64,000 nt of DNA from contig NZ_FOCV01000025.1 in NCBI RefSeq assembly GCF_900110205.1, forward strand, positions 1 through 64,000, in the 5' to 3' direction. This DNA is from Rhizobium tibeticum (GTDB taxonomy: Bacteria > Pseudomonadota > Alphaproteobacteria > Rhizobiales > Rhizobiaceae). The notes under the pieces are model-generated. The model saw only the letters and a list, made by a program, of their open reading frames with translations. It ran no database searches and was not told where the DNA came from. Each line of letters starts with the position of its first letter. Position 1 is the first letter of the stretch. The translations under genes and the position numbers were made by a program. Positions 7,305-16,757 of the stretch are shown in pieces.

Positions 7305-8558
7305 CTAGTTTTCGCTCGTACCAAATATGACGTCTTCCAACCACGGGTTAGAAAACGCCCGTTGGGGATCCATCCTGTCTCGGAGCTGGGCAAAATCAGG
7401 GAGCCTTTCGTATTTTGCCCCGATATGGCGCCCGGTGAAGACCTTGCCCCAGTGTGGCAGGGCCGTGAACCGCGATAGCATCTGCTCAATATGCTCCACA
7501 GCCGCGTTCACTGCCTCCTGATCCCGAACCCAGGTAAAATGGATCGATAGCGTGTCGCGGTGATACTGGGGACTGAGCCACAACTCATCTGCTGCGACTG
7601 TCCGGAATTCCGCTGCTTGCACCAGATGCGCGAACTTTTCACGGATTGACAGCAGGGCTTCGATCGCCGTCGCCCCATACTCCTTGGAAACGTGGAATTC
7701 GGACTGTATCTCCTCGCCACTGCTGGGTGTGAAGCCCATCTTGAAGTGCGGGAGCCTGTCAGACCATCGCCCGTACTGCCCCAACTGTTCCGTGCAATTT
7801 TGCGAATCCAATCCGCTTATGGGATGCCTGTTGACCATCGCGCGCGTTGCGCCATGGATGGCGGCGGGCCATTCATCGGCTGATGCGGTTCTCTTGACCC
7901 AAATTGATCCCGCTTGTTGACCCCATTGCGTGAACACACTGACGCTGTAGCCCGCAGCCATGATCTCGTCGAGGTTGGCCAACAGCTTGTCCCAGGCCAA
8001 TCCTTCGTAGACAGACTGTGTAATCTGAAACTCCGGCTGAACGTCAAGCGTCACGCGCGTGATGACGCCAAGGGCACCCAGATGCACCACCAGTCCCAAG
8101 AAATCGGCATGGCCGCGTCCCACCTTTATAAGGCGGCCGTCGCCTGAAACCATCTCGAGTCCCGAAACCGCTGTCGCCAGGTTACCGTTCCGGTTGCCTG
8201 AGCCATGCGTTGCCGTGGCAATTGCTCCGGCAATCGAAATGTGGGGCAACGATGCCAGATTGTGAACGGCGAGATGATGCCGATGGAGGAAAAGCGCAAG
8301 CTCTCCATAGGTGCAATGACCGCCTATTGAAACCTGTGTTCCATCGCCTTCGATAATCGGGTTGATCGGAAGTTCGCTAAGCGACAGGGCAACGTCGCCA
8401 TCGGCGATCGCATTGAATGAGTGGCCTGACCCCACGGTTTTTATCTTTGGCGATCGCGCCACGATCTCGCAAACCGCCTCCACAGAAGTCGGGTAAAGAC
8501 AATCTCGAAAGCCATAGTGAAAGCTTGCCGCCCAATTGGTCGTTGGAACTCGCGTCAT
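7305..8558 (-). CDS. FAD-linked alditol oxidase-like enzyme
   Basis: The protein has 417 residues. An N-terminal FAD-binding (PCMH-type) domain shows N-W-A-A-S-F at residue 8, then T-V-G-S-G-H-S-F-N-A-I-A-D-G with His46, the position where alditol oxidases attach FAD covalently. S-I-A-G-A-I-A-T-A-T-H-G-S-G-N follows at about residues 110-120. The C-terminal domain ends with P-H-W-G-K-V-F and F-S-N-P-W-L. This layout fits alditol/xylitol oxidase (AldO type, EC 1.1.3.41) or sugar-lactone oxidases. Activity would oxidise polyols with O2, releasing H2O2. No polyol transporter is adjacent. The start has GCGAGG upstream. The exact substrate is uncertain. Confidence 0.82.
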   Translation of the reverse strand: MTRVPTTNWAASFHYGFRDCLYPTSVEAVCEIVARSPKIKTVGSGHSFNAIADGDVALSLSELPINPIIEGDGTQVSIGGHCTYGELALFLHRHHLAVHNLASLPHISIAGAIATATHGSGNRNGNLATAVSGLEMVSGDGRLIKVGRGHADFLGLVVHLGALGVITRVTLDVQPEFQITQSVYEGLAWDKLLANLDEIMAAGYSVSVFTQWGQQAGSIWVKRTASADEWPAAIHGATRAMVNRHPISGLDSQNCTEQLGQYGRWSDRLPHFKMGFTPSSGEEIQSEFHVSKEYGATAIEALLSIREKFAHLVQAAEFRTVAADELWLSPQYHRDTLSIHFTWVRDQEAVNAAVEHIEQMLSRFTALPHWGKVFTGRHIGAKYERLPDFAQLRDRMDPQRAFSNPWLEDVIFGTSEN

Positions 8559-8724
8559 AAACCAAAACCTCGCCCCGATTTGTTTTTCTATCGCACGGCC
8601 ATTTCGACGACGTCTTGTCGTTTGCGCCAGTGCGCCGCGTCGTGTCCTCCGCTCGAGTTACGGTGCCGCCGCGATATCACTTGAAATGATGGCCGAGCGC
8701 CATTGGGGTGGCGCTCGCTCCGGA

Positions 8725-9981
8725 TCAGGTCTTGCCGCCGGCTTCCGGAATAACCTTGGTCAGGCTGCCGGTTGCCGGGAAGAGAGGGATCAGGCAGGCC
8801 TGGAGGGCATGGTAGATATCGCCCTTGCCGGGGAAGATGGTGTGGGCGGGAGCCAGGTCTTCGGTGAGTTCCTCGTGCCAACCGCCGTTCCTGTGGTCGA
8901 TGAAGCAGCGCTCGATGACGTTCCAGATCTTGCGGTAGCTTTCCTCGTGGAAGTCGCTCGGCAGGTGCTCGTTGAGGAAGTGTGCCGCGCCAGCACCTTC
9001 GCAAGCCGGCCACCAGAGCTTTTCGCGCTTGGCGGGCGCATCTTGCCAGTCGAGCGTGTAGAAGAAGCCGCCCTTGTCCGCATCCCAGCCGAGCAGCATC
9101 GATTGAGCGAAGAGAGCTTTGGCTGCCTCCGGCATCCAGTCGTGCTTCTTGCCGCCGAGCGCCCAGAGCTGCAGCACGAGGCGCGCCCACTCCAGCCAAT
9201 GGCCCGGCGTGGTGCCTGAGGGGCGGAACATCTCGTTGCCGCGATAGTCCTTGTCGAGAACCCATTCGGACGTGAAGTGCTCGGCCACGCGCCAATCCAC
9301 CGAACCGGCAGTGCGGCGGATAACGAGATCGGCAATGCTTTCGGCCTTGTCGAGATAGGCCTTGTCGCCTGTCGCTTCGAAGGCCGCCATCAGCGCCTCG
9401 GTCAGGTGCATGTTGGAGTTCTGGCCGCGATAGGTGCCCCCGTCGATCGGCGACCAGTCGGCGTTGAATTCCTCGGCAATCGCGCCGTGGCGTGCTTCCC
9501 AGAACCGGGTGTTCAAGACCTCGGTCACATCGGCGATCATGCCGTCGGCAAGCGGGTGTGCGATGGCCTTCGCCGAGGAACCGGCAAGCAGCACGAAGGC
9601 ATGGCCGTAGCCTTGCTTGGTAGAATCGACCGGACCATCGCTGTTGAGCGACCAGAAGTAGCCGCCGTTCTTGCTGTCGCGGTGATGCTTCCAGATATAC
9701 TGCATGCCGTGATCGACGATGTCGGCAGCACCGGGGCGGCCAAGCAGGGCGCCAATGGCAAAGCAGTGAACGGCGCGCGCTGCAATGTGGATCGGACGGA
9801 CCTGGCCTGCGGCATCGAGGGGCTTGCCGCTATCGTCGAGATCGAAAAAACCGCCCTCGGGATTGACCGAATTGTGCTGGAAGAAATCGAAAAGGCCGTT
9901 TGCCTGTGCGAGAAGCCAATTGCGGTGGTAGGTGCGGGTGGTCCAGTTTCCGAGCGTGGCGTCGCCGATTGCAAATGCCAT
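8725..9981 (-). CDS. AGE-family sugar epimerase/isomerase
   Basis: The protein has 418 residues from the ATG at 9981, which follows GGAGGAG. The longer open frame upstream crosses the metH promoter and is rejected. It is an (alpha/alpha)6-barrel protein of the N-acylglucosamine 2-epimerase superfamily. Signatures are R-P-I-H-I-A-A-R-A-V-H-C-F, then G-G-Y-F-W-S-L, R-G-Q-N-S-N-M-H-L-T-E-A, and W-W-P-A-C-E-G-A. Members include mannose isomerase, N-acetylglucosamine 2-epimerase and sulfoquinovose isomerase. The soluble, unlinked context favours mannose-fructose isomerisation but does not prove it. It is divergent from metH, with the SahR-type palindrome between them closer to metH. Confidence 0.85.
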   Translation of the reverse strand: MAFAIGDATLGNWTTRTYHRNWLLAQANGLFDFFQHNSVNPEGGFFDLDDSGKPLDAAGQVRPIHIAARAVHCFAIGALLGRPGAADIVDHGMQYIWKHHRDSKNGGYFWSLNSDGPVDSTKQGYGHAFVLLAGSSAKAIAHPLADGMIADVTEVLNTRFWEARHGAIAEEFNADWSPIDGGTYRGQNSNMHLTEALMAAFEATGDKAYLDKAESIADLVIRRTAGSVDWRVAEHFTSEWVLDKDYRGNEMFRPSGTTPGHWLEWARLVLQLWALGGKKHDWMPEAAKALFAQSMLLGWDADKGGFFYTLDWQDAPAKREKLWWPACEGAGAAHFLNEHLPSDFHEESYRKIWNVIERCFIDHRNGGWHEELTEDLAPAHTIFPGKGDIYHALQACLIPLFPATGSLTKVIPEAGGKT

Positions 9982-10091
9982 GATACTCCTCCGATTTCGT
10001 GCACAAAGTCCTTGCAACTGCCTATATAGGGACCGCCCGAGTCTGTCATGTGTCAAGCGCCGCAAAGGCGCCACATGAAGGGCATATATTG

Positions 10092-10111
10092 ACATAAAGA
10101 TATCTTTATGT
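10092..10111 (+). promoter_or_regulatory. SahR-type operator upstream of metH
   Basis: ACATAAAGATATCTTTATGT is a 20-bp perfect palindrome ending 42 bp before the metH start. Its first 18 bases recur exactly in front of the SahR-metF pair at 48086. Its position fits an operator controlling metH. No cobalamin or SAM riboswitch is seen in this leader. Confidence 0.85.
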
Positions 10112-10153
10112 GATTTGGTCAACTGGCCAGTAACGACGTCAAGGAGTCCGCCC

Positions 10154-13100
10154 GTGTTTGATACTCTCTTTGGTCCCGAAGGGGCAAAGCGCGACGGCAG
10201 TGAAGTGTTTGCGGCGCTTAAGAAAGCCGCCAGCGAGCGCATCCTCGTTCTTGACGGCGCCATGGGTACGCAGATCCAAGGGCTGGGCTACGATGAAGAC
10301 CATTTCCGCGGCGACCGCTTCATTGGCTGTGCTTGCCATCAGAAGGGCAACAACGACCTTTTGATCCTGACGCAGCCGGATGCGATCGAAGAGATCCATT
10401 ATAAGTACGCCAAGGCTGGCGCCGATATCCTCGAGACCAACACGTTCTCCTCGACGCGCATCGCCCAGGCCGACTACGCGATGGAAAGCGAAGTCTATGC
10501 GCTCAACAAGGAGGGTGCCGAGATCGTGCGCCGTGCGGCCATCCGTGCCGAGCGCGAAGATGGTCGCCGCCGTTTCGTCGCCGGTGCCATCGGCCCAACG
10601 AACCGTACGGCTTCGATCTCGCCCGATGTCAACAATCCGGGCTTCCGTGCCGTCAGCTTCGACGATCTGCGCATCGCTTATGGCGAACAGATCGACGGCC
10701 TGATCGACGGTGGCGCCGACATCATCCTGATCGAGACGATCTTCGACACGCTGAACGCCAAGGCTGCGATCTTTGCCTGTGAAGAGCGCTTCGAGGCGAA
10801 GGGCATCCGCCTCCCCGTCATGATCTCCGGCACGATAACGGACCTTTCAGGCCGCACGCTATCCGGCCAGACGCCGTCCGCCTTCTGGAACTCGGTGCGT
10901 CACGCCAATCCGTTCACGATCGGCCTCAACTGCGCACTCGGCGCCAACGCCATGCGTCCGCACCTGCAGGAGCTCTCGGGCGCTGCGGATACCTTCATCT
11001 GCGCCTATCCGAATGCCGGCCTGCCGAACGAGTTCGGCCAGTATGACGAGACGCCGGAACTGATGGCGGCGCAGATCGAGAGCTTTGCGCGCGAAGGCCT
11101 CGTCAACATCGTTGGCGGCTGCTGTGGTTCGACGCCGGAACATATCCAGGCGATTGCCGACGTCGTTGCCAAGTACAAGCCGCGGGAAATCCCCGAGCAT
11201 CGCCCGTTCATGTCGCTGTCGGGCCTCGAGCCCTTCGAGCTGACCAAGGACATTCCCTTCGTCAACGTTGGCGAGCGCACCAACGTCACGGGTTCTGCGA
11301 AGTTCCGCAAACTGATCACCAATGCCGACTACACGGCAGCGCTCGATGTTGCGCGCGACCAGGTCGAGAACGGCGCGCAGATCATCGACATCAACATGGA
11401 CGAGGGCCTGATCGATTCCGAAAAGGCGATGATCGAGTTCCTGAACTTGATCGCCGCCGAGCCCGATATCGCCCGCGTGCCTGTGATGATCGACTCGTCG
11501 AAGTTCTCGATCATCGAATCCGGCCTGAAGCGCGTTCAGGGCAAACCGATCGTCAACTCGATCTCGCTCAAGGAAGGCGAGGAGAACTTCCTTGCCCAGG
11601 CAAAGTTGCTGCATGCTTATGGCGCCGCCGTCGTGGTCATGGCCTTCGATGAGACGGGGCAGGCGGACAGCTACGAGCGCAAGGTTGAGATCTGCACGCG
11701 AGCCTACAAGATCCTCACCGAAAAGGCCGGCTTCCCGCCCGAGGACATCATCTTCGACCCGAACGTCTTTGCGGTCGCGACCGGCATCGAAGAACACAAC
11801 AACTATGGCGTCGACTTCATCGAGGCGACGCGGACGATCCGCGAGCGCATGCCGCTGGTGCATATTTCGGGCGGCGTCTCGAACCTGTCCTTCTCGTTCC
11901 GCGGCAACGAGCCGGTGCGCGAGGCGATGCATGCCGTGTTCCTCTACCACGCCATCCAGGCGGGGATGGACATGGGTATCGTCAACGCCGGGCAGTTGGC
12001 GGTCTACGACAACATCGATCCGAAGTTGCGCGAAGCCTGCGAAGATGTGGTGCTGAACCGCCGTTCGGATGCGACCGAGCGTCTGCTTGAGGTTGCAGAG
12101 CGGTTCCGCGGCGCGGGCACCAGGGAAGCGAAGGTGCAGGATCTTTCCTGGCGCGAATGGTCGGTCGCCAAGCGCCTTGAGCATGCGCTGGTCAACGGCA
12201 TCACCGAATATATCGAGGCCGACACCGAGGAAGCCCGTCAGCAGGCCGCGCGGCCGCTGCATGTCATCGAAGGCCCGCTGATGGCCGGCATGAACGTGGT
12301 CGGCGATCTCTTCGGCTCCGGCAGGATGTTCCTGCCGCAGGTCGTCAAGTCTGCCCGCGTGATGAAGCAGGCGGTTGCCGTGCTCCTTCCCTACATGGAA
12401 GAAGAGAAGCGGCTCAACGGCGGCGACGAGCGTAAGGCTGCCGGCAAGATTCTCATGGCCACCGTGAAGGGCGACGTCCACGATATCGGCAAGAACATCG
12501 TCGGTGTCGTTCTCGCCTGCAACAATTACGAGATCATCGATCTCGGCGTCATGGTGCCGGCAACGAAGATCCTCGAGACCGCCGTTGCCGAGCAGGTGGA
12601 TGTCATCGGTCTCTCCGGCCTGATCACGCCGTCGCTCGACGAGATGGTGCATGTCGCCGCTGAAATGGAGCGCCAGGGGCTGGATCTGCCGCTGCTGATC
12701 GGCGGTGCGACGACGAGCCGTGTCCACACGGCAGTCAAGATCCATCCGGGCTACAGCAAGGGCCAGACGGTCTACGTGACGGATGCCAGCCGTGCGGTCG
12801 GCGTCGTTTCATCGCTGCTGTCGCCCGAGAGCCGCGATGGCTATGTGGCCGATATCCGCGCAGAGTATGCCAAAGTGGCGGCTGCGCATGCCCGCAGCGA
12901 GGCAGAGAAGGTTCGCCTGCCGCTGGTGCGTGCCCGCGAAAACGCGCACGAGGTCGATTGGACCGCCTACAAGCCCACCAAGCCGAGCTTCCTTGGCACC
13001 AAGGTCTTCGACGGGTACGATCTTGCCGAGATCGCCAAGTACATCGACTGGACGCCGTTCTTCCAGACTTGGGAACTGCGCGGCCGTTTCCCGGCAATTC

Positions 13101-13927
13101 TCGAGGACGAGAAGCAGGGCGAGGCGGCTCGCCAGCTGTGGGCTGATGCGCAGGCGATGCTCAAGAAGATCATCGACGAGAAGTGGTTCCATCCGCGTGC
13201 CGTCATCGGCTTCTGGCCGGCGAACGCGGTCGGCGACGATATCCGCCTGTTCAAGGACGACGGCCGCAAGGAAGAGCTTGCCACCTTCTTCACGCTACGC
13301 CAGCAGCTTTCGAAGCGCGATGGCCGGCGAAATGTCGCGCTGTCGGACTTCGTTGCTCCGGTCGAAAGCGGCGTTCAGGATTATGTCGGCGGTTTCGTCG
13401 TCACGGCTGGTATCGAGGAGGTCGCAATTGCGGAACGCTTCGAGCGCGCCAATGACGACTATTCGTCAATTCTCGTGAAGGCGCTGGCCGACCGCTTCGC
13501 GGAAGCCTTTGCCGAACGCATGCACGAGCAGGTACGTCGTGAGTACTGGGGCTATGCGCAGGATGAGCATCTCTCCAACGAGCAGCTCATCACCGAGGAA
13601 TATGCCGGTATCCGCCCGGCTCCGGGCTATCCGGCGCAGCCCGACCACACCGAGAAGAAGACACTGTTCGGCTTGCTCGATGCCGAGAATGCAGCCGGCG
13701 TGACGCTCACCGAGAGCTATGCGATGTGGCCAGGTTCATCCGTCTCCGGCATCTATATCGGTCATCCCGAGTCGTACTACTTCGGCGTCGCCAAGGTGGA
13801 GCGGGACCAGGTCGAGGATTATGCCGTTCGCAAGGGCATGGATGTTGCTGACGTCGAGCGCTGGCTTGGACCGGTTCTCAACTACGTGCCGCGCAAGCGC
13901 GACGAGGAGATTGAAGACGCGGCCTGA
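10154..13927 (+). CDS. metH: Cobalamin-dependent methionine synthase
   Basis: The protein has 1257 residues from a GTG behind AAGGAG, the typical full length. It transfers a methyl group from 5-methyltetrahydrofolate to homocysteine through cobalamin in the cytosol. Four modules are seen in order. The homocysteine domain covers roughly 20-340, with zinc cysteines in G-L-N-C and G-G-C-C-G-S near 321. The pterin-binding domain covers roughly 360-620 (F-V-N-V-G-E-R-T-N-V-T-G-S). The cap and B12 domain carry the base-off signature D-V-H-D-I-G-K-N-I-V-G at about 774. The activation domain covers roughly 920-1240 and binds SAM (R-P-A-P-G-Y-P near the end). MetF at 49149 supplies its folate substrate. 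The palindrome upstream links the two transcriptionally. Confidence 0.98.
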   Translation: MFDTLFGPEGAKRDGSEVFAALKKAASERILVLDGAMGTQIQGLGYDEDHFRGDRFIGCACHQKGNNDLLILTQPDAIEEIHYKYAKAGADILETNTFSSTRIAQADYAMESEVYALNKEGAEIVRRAAIRAEREDGRRRFVAGAIGPTNRTASISPDVNNPGFRAVSFDDLRIAYGEQIDGLIDGGADIILIETIFDTLNAKAAIFACEERFEAKGIRLPVMISGTITDLSGRTLSGQTPSAFWNSVRHANPFTIGLNCALGANAMRPHLQELSGAADTFICAYPNAGLPNEFGQYDETPELMAAQIESFAREGLVNIVGGCCGSTPEHIQAIADVVAKYKPREIPEHRPFMSLSGLEPFELTKDIPFVNVGERTNVTGSAKFRKLITNADYTAALDVARDQVENGAQIIDINMDEGLIDSEKAMIEFLNLIAAEPDIARVPVMIDSSKFSIIESGLKRVQGKPIVNSISLKEGEENFLAQAKLLHAYGAAVVVMAFDETGQADSYERKVEICTRAYKILTEKAGFPPEDIIFDPNVFAVATGIEEHNNYGVDFIEATRTIRERMPLVHISGGVSNLSFSFRGNEPVREAMHAVFLYHAIQAGMDMGIVNAGQLAVYDNIDPKLREACEDVVLNRRSDATERLLEVAERFRGAGTREAKVQDLSWREWSVAKRLEHALVNGITEYIEADTEEARQQAARPLHVIEGPLMAGMNVVGDLFGSGRMFLPQVVKSARVMKQAVAVLLPYMEEEKRLNGGDERKAAGKILMATVKGDVHDIGKNIVGVVLACNNYEIIDLGVMVPATKILETAVAEQVDVIGLSGLITPSLDEMVHVAAEMERQGLDLPLLIGGATTSRVHTAVKIHPGYSKGQTVYVTDASRAVGVVSSLLSPESRDGYVADIRAEYAKVAAAHARSEAEKVRLPLVRARENAHEVDWTAYKPTKPSFLGTKVFDGYDLAEIAKYIDWTPFFQTWELRGRFPAILEDEKQGEAARQLWADAQAMLKKIIDEKWFHPRAVIGFWPANAVGDDIRLFKDDGRKEELATFFTLRQQLSKRDGRRNVALSDFVAPVESGVQDYVGGFVVTAGIEEVAIAERFERANDDYSSILVKALADRFAEAFAERMHEQVRREYWGYAQDEHLSNEQLITEEYAGIRPAPGYPAQPDHTEKKTLFGLLDAENAAGVTLTESYAMWPGSSVSGIYIGHPESYYFGVAKVERDQVEDYAVRKGMDVADVERWLGPVLNYVPRKRDEEIEDAA

Positions 13928-14016
13928 TCGGCTGCGTCTTCAGTATTTGATTCAAAGAGCCGATAGATCGAATCAGGTTTCGGCGGCAACGCACTGAATC
14001 TGAATAGAAAATCGCC

Positions 14017-14892
14017 TCAAGTAGCGGGCGTCAACTCAACGAGCAGCGCCGTGGTGTCGTCGCTCTGTTTGAAACGCGGATAGCGGAGCCCTTCCGGATC
14101 GACCTCGCGTTCGAAGCGTCTGAGTTCGTCCAGCATTGGCCGCAGACCCCTCTCGCGTGCGGTACGTACGAGGCTTGCCGAATCGTAGGCTGCGTACAGT
14201 ACCGCCAGATCCGAAAATCCGTCGCTGCAGACGATGGCGTGTGCCTGGCCTTTGATATCGAGCGGCTCGGAAACCAGATGATCGGCCGCCTCCGGCACAA
14301 GGCCAAGGGTCCACACGCCGCTTTCCGGCGTATTCTGGCGCTCGCGGTGCTGACGCAGCAAGGCGAGCGTTTCCAAATTGCCGAGTGCGCCACCTTCCTT
14401 CGTAATGCCGCCTGTGCGGGCAATGTGCTTTCGCGCCTGGCTCTGCTCATACTCATAGGCACCGGGGATCGCCATGTGCATCGCGGCTGAGCCGTCTTCT
14501 TGCAGCAGAAAGAGGCAGGAGTCGCCGAGGCCGACGAAGTGGAATCCACCGCGTGTTTGACGCAGCATGGCAAAGGCGGTCAGCGGCCAGGCGTAGCGCG
14601 GAACATTCTCGTTGCGGCGTAGAAATTCCGTGCGGGCTGCCAGTGATACGCTGCGCGCAACCTCCGAGACGCCGGTGTCGCGGGTGATTTGATCTTGAAA
14701 GCCGCGGGCGAAATGCCGGGCGATCCAGGCGGCGTCGCTGCCTGCCTTGTCCATGTACTGGCGATCACCGAGGCCCGTCGCGCCGTCGATGACGAAGGCG
14801 CAGGCTTGGTTATGGCCGAAGCTGTCGTCGTTCGGCTTTGCGGGATCTCCGGGATCGGAGATGGTGTCGAGGATCTTGATGCGAGATGTCAT
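14017..14892 (-). CDS. PP2C-like protein phosphatase
   Basis: The protein has 291 residues from the ATG at 14892; an in-frame ATG at 14925 would add 11 residues, and neither has a clear Shine-Dalgarno site. Metal-binding motifs of PPM phosphatases are visible: P-N-D-D-S-F near the start, then A-F-V-I-D-G-A-T-G-L. G-L-G-D-S-C-L-F-L-L lies mid-protein, I-V-C-S-D-G-F-S-D follows, and Q-S-D-D-T-T-A-L-L is at the end. These supply the Asp residues for two metal ions. It follows the GntR gene by about 50 bp, so it appears to be the third gene of the kinase-GntR-phosphatase operon. A PP2C in an amino-sugar operon is unusual. Its target is unknown. Confidence 0.8.
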   Translation of the reverse strand: MTSRIKILDTISDPGDPAKPNDDSFGHNQACAFVIDGATGLGDRQYMDKAGSDAAWIARHFARGFQDQITRDTGVSEVARSVSLAARTEFLRRNENVPRYAWPLTAFAMLRQTRGGFHFVGLGDSCLFLLQEDGSAAMHMAIPGAYEYEQSQARKHIARTGGITKEGGALGNLETLALLRQHRERQNTPESGVWTLGLVPEAADHLVSEPLDIKGQAHAIVCSDGFSDLAVLYAAYDSASLVRTARERGLRPMLDELRRFEREVDPEGLRYPRFKQSDDTTALLVELTPAT

Positions 14893-14941
14893 GGGTGCAT
14901 TCAATAGACGCGCATTGCCGCCCATTCAATGCGACCAGGCA

Positions 14942-15706
14942 TCACGGCGCACCGATCGTCAGTTCGGCGACAAAATCATAGGCGTCGCCGCGGTAGAGCG
15001 AGCGGGTGAACTCGACCGCACGTCCGGAGCCAAGATAGGAGATACGCTCGATCGACAGCCCGGCAGCGCCGACGGCAACGCCGAGCAGATGGGCGTCGGC
15101 CTCCTTCATGTTGGTCGCCGAAATCCTCTGCACGGCGCGTACCGGGCGTACCTGGCGACGCTCGAGCTCGGCATAGAGCGACGTCGTCACGACGAAAGGA
15201 TCCGGAAGGAATTCGCCGGAGACGCTGGCGTTTTCGATTGCCAGTGGCTGGTCGTCGGCGATGCGCAGACGGCTAAGGCGCGAGACCCTGACGTCGGTAG
15301 CGAGACCAAGGATCATCATTTCATCGGGTGAGGGGGTGTGGATGCCCTTGTGCAGCCATTCGGAACGCGAGGTCATGCCGCGTCGGGCCATGTCCTCGGT
15401 GAAGGAGGTCAGCTGCGAGAGGCGCTGCTCGACCTTCGATACCGGTTTCGTCACGAAGGTCCCGGAGCCGTGGCGGCGGACAAGCAGGCCGTCTGCAACG
15501 AGTTCATCGATCGCCTTGCGCACCGTGACGCGGCTTACCGTCGCAAATTCGGCGATATCGCGCTCGGGCGGCAAGGCGTCGCCATGGCTGAGCGTACCGG
15601 TGCGGATCGCATCTTCCAGCGTGCGCCGCAGTTTGACGTAGAGCGGGCCCGTGCCGCCAGATTGGAGGCGCTCGGGGGAAAGGAGGCTTGCAAAATCATA
15701 CGTCAT
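14942..15706 (-). CDS. GntR/HutC-family regulator of the amino-sugar locus (NagR-like)
   Basis: The protein has 254 residues. The start at 15706 forms an ATGA overlap with the stop of the kinase. The N-terminal winged helix (residues 15-90) shows L-Y-V-K-L-R-R-T-L-E-D-A-I, P-P-E-R-D-I-A, then R-V-T-V-R-K-A-I-D-E-L and R-R-H-G-S-G-T-F-V. The C-terminal UTRA ligand domain carries R-L-R-I-A-D-D-Q-P-L-A-I-E. HutC-type proteins such as NagR/DasR sense phosphorylated amino sugars and repress uptake genes. Here it sits with a BadF-type GlcNAc kinase and opposite a sugar ABC operon. A 14-nt element in both divergent promoters is the likely operator. The effector is inferred. Confidence 0.88.
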   Translation of the reverse strand: MTYDFASLLSPERLQSGGTGPLYVKLRRTLEDAIRTGTLSHGDALPPERDIAEFATVSRVTVRKAIDELVADGLLVRRHGSGTFVTKPVSKVEQRLSQLTSFTEDMARRGMTSRSEWLHKGIHTPSPDEMMILGLATDVRVSRLSRLRIADDQPLAIENASVSGEFLPDPFVVTTSLYAELERRQVRPVRAVQRISATNMKEADAHLLGVAVGAAGLSIERISYLGSGRAVEFTRSLYRGDAYDFVAELTIGAP

Positions 15707-16587
15707 GCCGCGCCTCTTCCTTCTTCCCGCAGAAATTTCACCGCGAGCTCGATGGCACCTTGCAGAACGTCCCCCTTCGGCTCGCGCAGCAGGGCGATGT
15801 GACGCTCGGCAAGCCACGGACGATAAGCCTTCGCCAGGCCGCCGAGCAGGCAGATGGCCTGGCATTCCGGCCAGAGCAGTGCATCCAGGCTCTCGCCGAT
15901 CGAGGCTGCCGCGTTCTGCACGATCGCCGTCGCAACCGGATCGCCTTTAGCGGCAGCCTCAAAGACGACGGGTGCATAGCGCGCGAAGTCATTGGGACGG
16001 GACACGTGGGCAAACTCGACGACGCGTTCCGGATCGTCGCCATACTCGGCCATCAACGTCCGGGTGACTGGCGAGGAGGGGCGCACGCCGTCATGGGCAA
16101 GCAGAGACTGCTCCAGCAGATCGCGACCGAGGCGGGCGCCACTTGCCTGATCGCCGACAACGAACCCCCAGCCGCCGATGCCGTAGAGCTTTCCTTTGCG
16201 GCGCGCATTGTAGACGGAGCCGGTTCCGAACGCGCCGATCACGCCGTCGGAATTGCCCAGCGCTCCTTGAAGCGCGGTCGTCGCATCAGTGACAACGCGA
16301 CGTCTGGCAAAGGGCAGGGCGCGCTCGATGCGCTCCGCATAGTCGCCCACATTTGCGCCGGCGACGCCGACGACCGCCGCGACGCTGGAAACGGCTTCGG
16401 GCGAAAGGCCAGCGTCGCTCAATGCGTTTCTGGCCGACGCAACGATGTTGAGCAGAGAGGCGTCGAGGTCGGACAGAATGTTCGACGGGCCGGCCGTGCC
16501 ACGGCCCAGGATGCGTCCCGTCGTATCCGTGACTGCGGCGCGGCAGCTAGAACCGCCGCCATCAATGCCGATCGCAAGGTCTGTCAT
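15703..16587 (-). CDS. BadF/BadG-type N-acetylglucosamine kinase
   Basis: The protein has 294 residues. The ATG at 16587 begins the ASKHA fold directly (M-T-D-L-A-I-G-I-D-G-G-G-S-S-C-R-A-A-V, phosphate 1 loop at about 8-13). Other landmarks are A-V-V-G-V-A-G-A, D-A-T-T-A-L-Q-G-A, G-A-F-G-T-G-S-V-Y and G-G-W-G-F-V-V-G-D-Q-A-S-G. The family phosphorylates N-acetylglucosamine or glucosamine in the cytosol, using ATP. It is first in the minus-strand operon with the GntR regulator and is divergent from the ABC transporter that probably imports its substrate. No deacetylase (NagA) or deaminase (NagB) gene is present in the window, so the pathway must continue elsewhere. Confidence 0.88.
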   Translation of the reverse strand: MTDLAIGIDGGGSSCRAAVTDTTGRILGRGTAGPSNILSDLDASLLNIVASARNALSDAGLSPEAVSSVAAVVGVAGANVGDYAERIERALPFARRRVVTDATTALQGALGNSDGVIGAFGTGSVYNARRKGKLYGIGGWGFVVGDQASGARLGRDLLEQSLLAHDGVRPSSPVTRTLMAEYGDDPERVVEFAHVSRPNDFARYAPVVFEAAAKGDPVATAIVQNAAASIGESLDALLWPECQAICLLGGLAKAYRPWLAERHIALLREPKGDVLQGAIELAVKFLREEGRGAA

Positions 16588-16630
16588 TGAGCCACCAAAA
16601 TCCGCTTGCCCCCTTGTTTCCACTACCATA

Positions 16631-16644
16631 CCAAAAAAATACCA
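16631..16644 (-). promoter_or_regulatory. Candidate NagR operator (kinase side)
   Basis: On the minus strand this reads TGGTATTTTTTTGG and continues into TATGG, giving two TGGTAT-like half sites in tandem. It lies 44 bp upstream of the kinase start. The same 14 bases occur on the plus strand at 16758-16771. Confidence 0.5.
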
Positions 16645-16757
16645 TTTACCAAGTGCAAAGCGCTGCAAAAATTTGTCTTTTTATCTATTTGATTTTACAT
16701 CATAAAAATTTCGACGAGACTTTTCTGTCGCTCAGATGTTAAAATTGGCTGGACAAT

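Noticed and set aside
10112..10153. Riboswitch (cobalamin or SAM) in the metH leader
   Set aside because: Only 42 bases lie between the palindrome and the start codon, too few for any such riboswitch. The palindrome explains control better.
10859..12745. A 628-codon open frame on the minus strand inside metH
   Set aside because: It is fully antisense to a well-conserved methionine synthase. Its translation is His/Asp/Arg-rich low-quality sequence typical of a GC-codon shadow, with no ribosome site.
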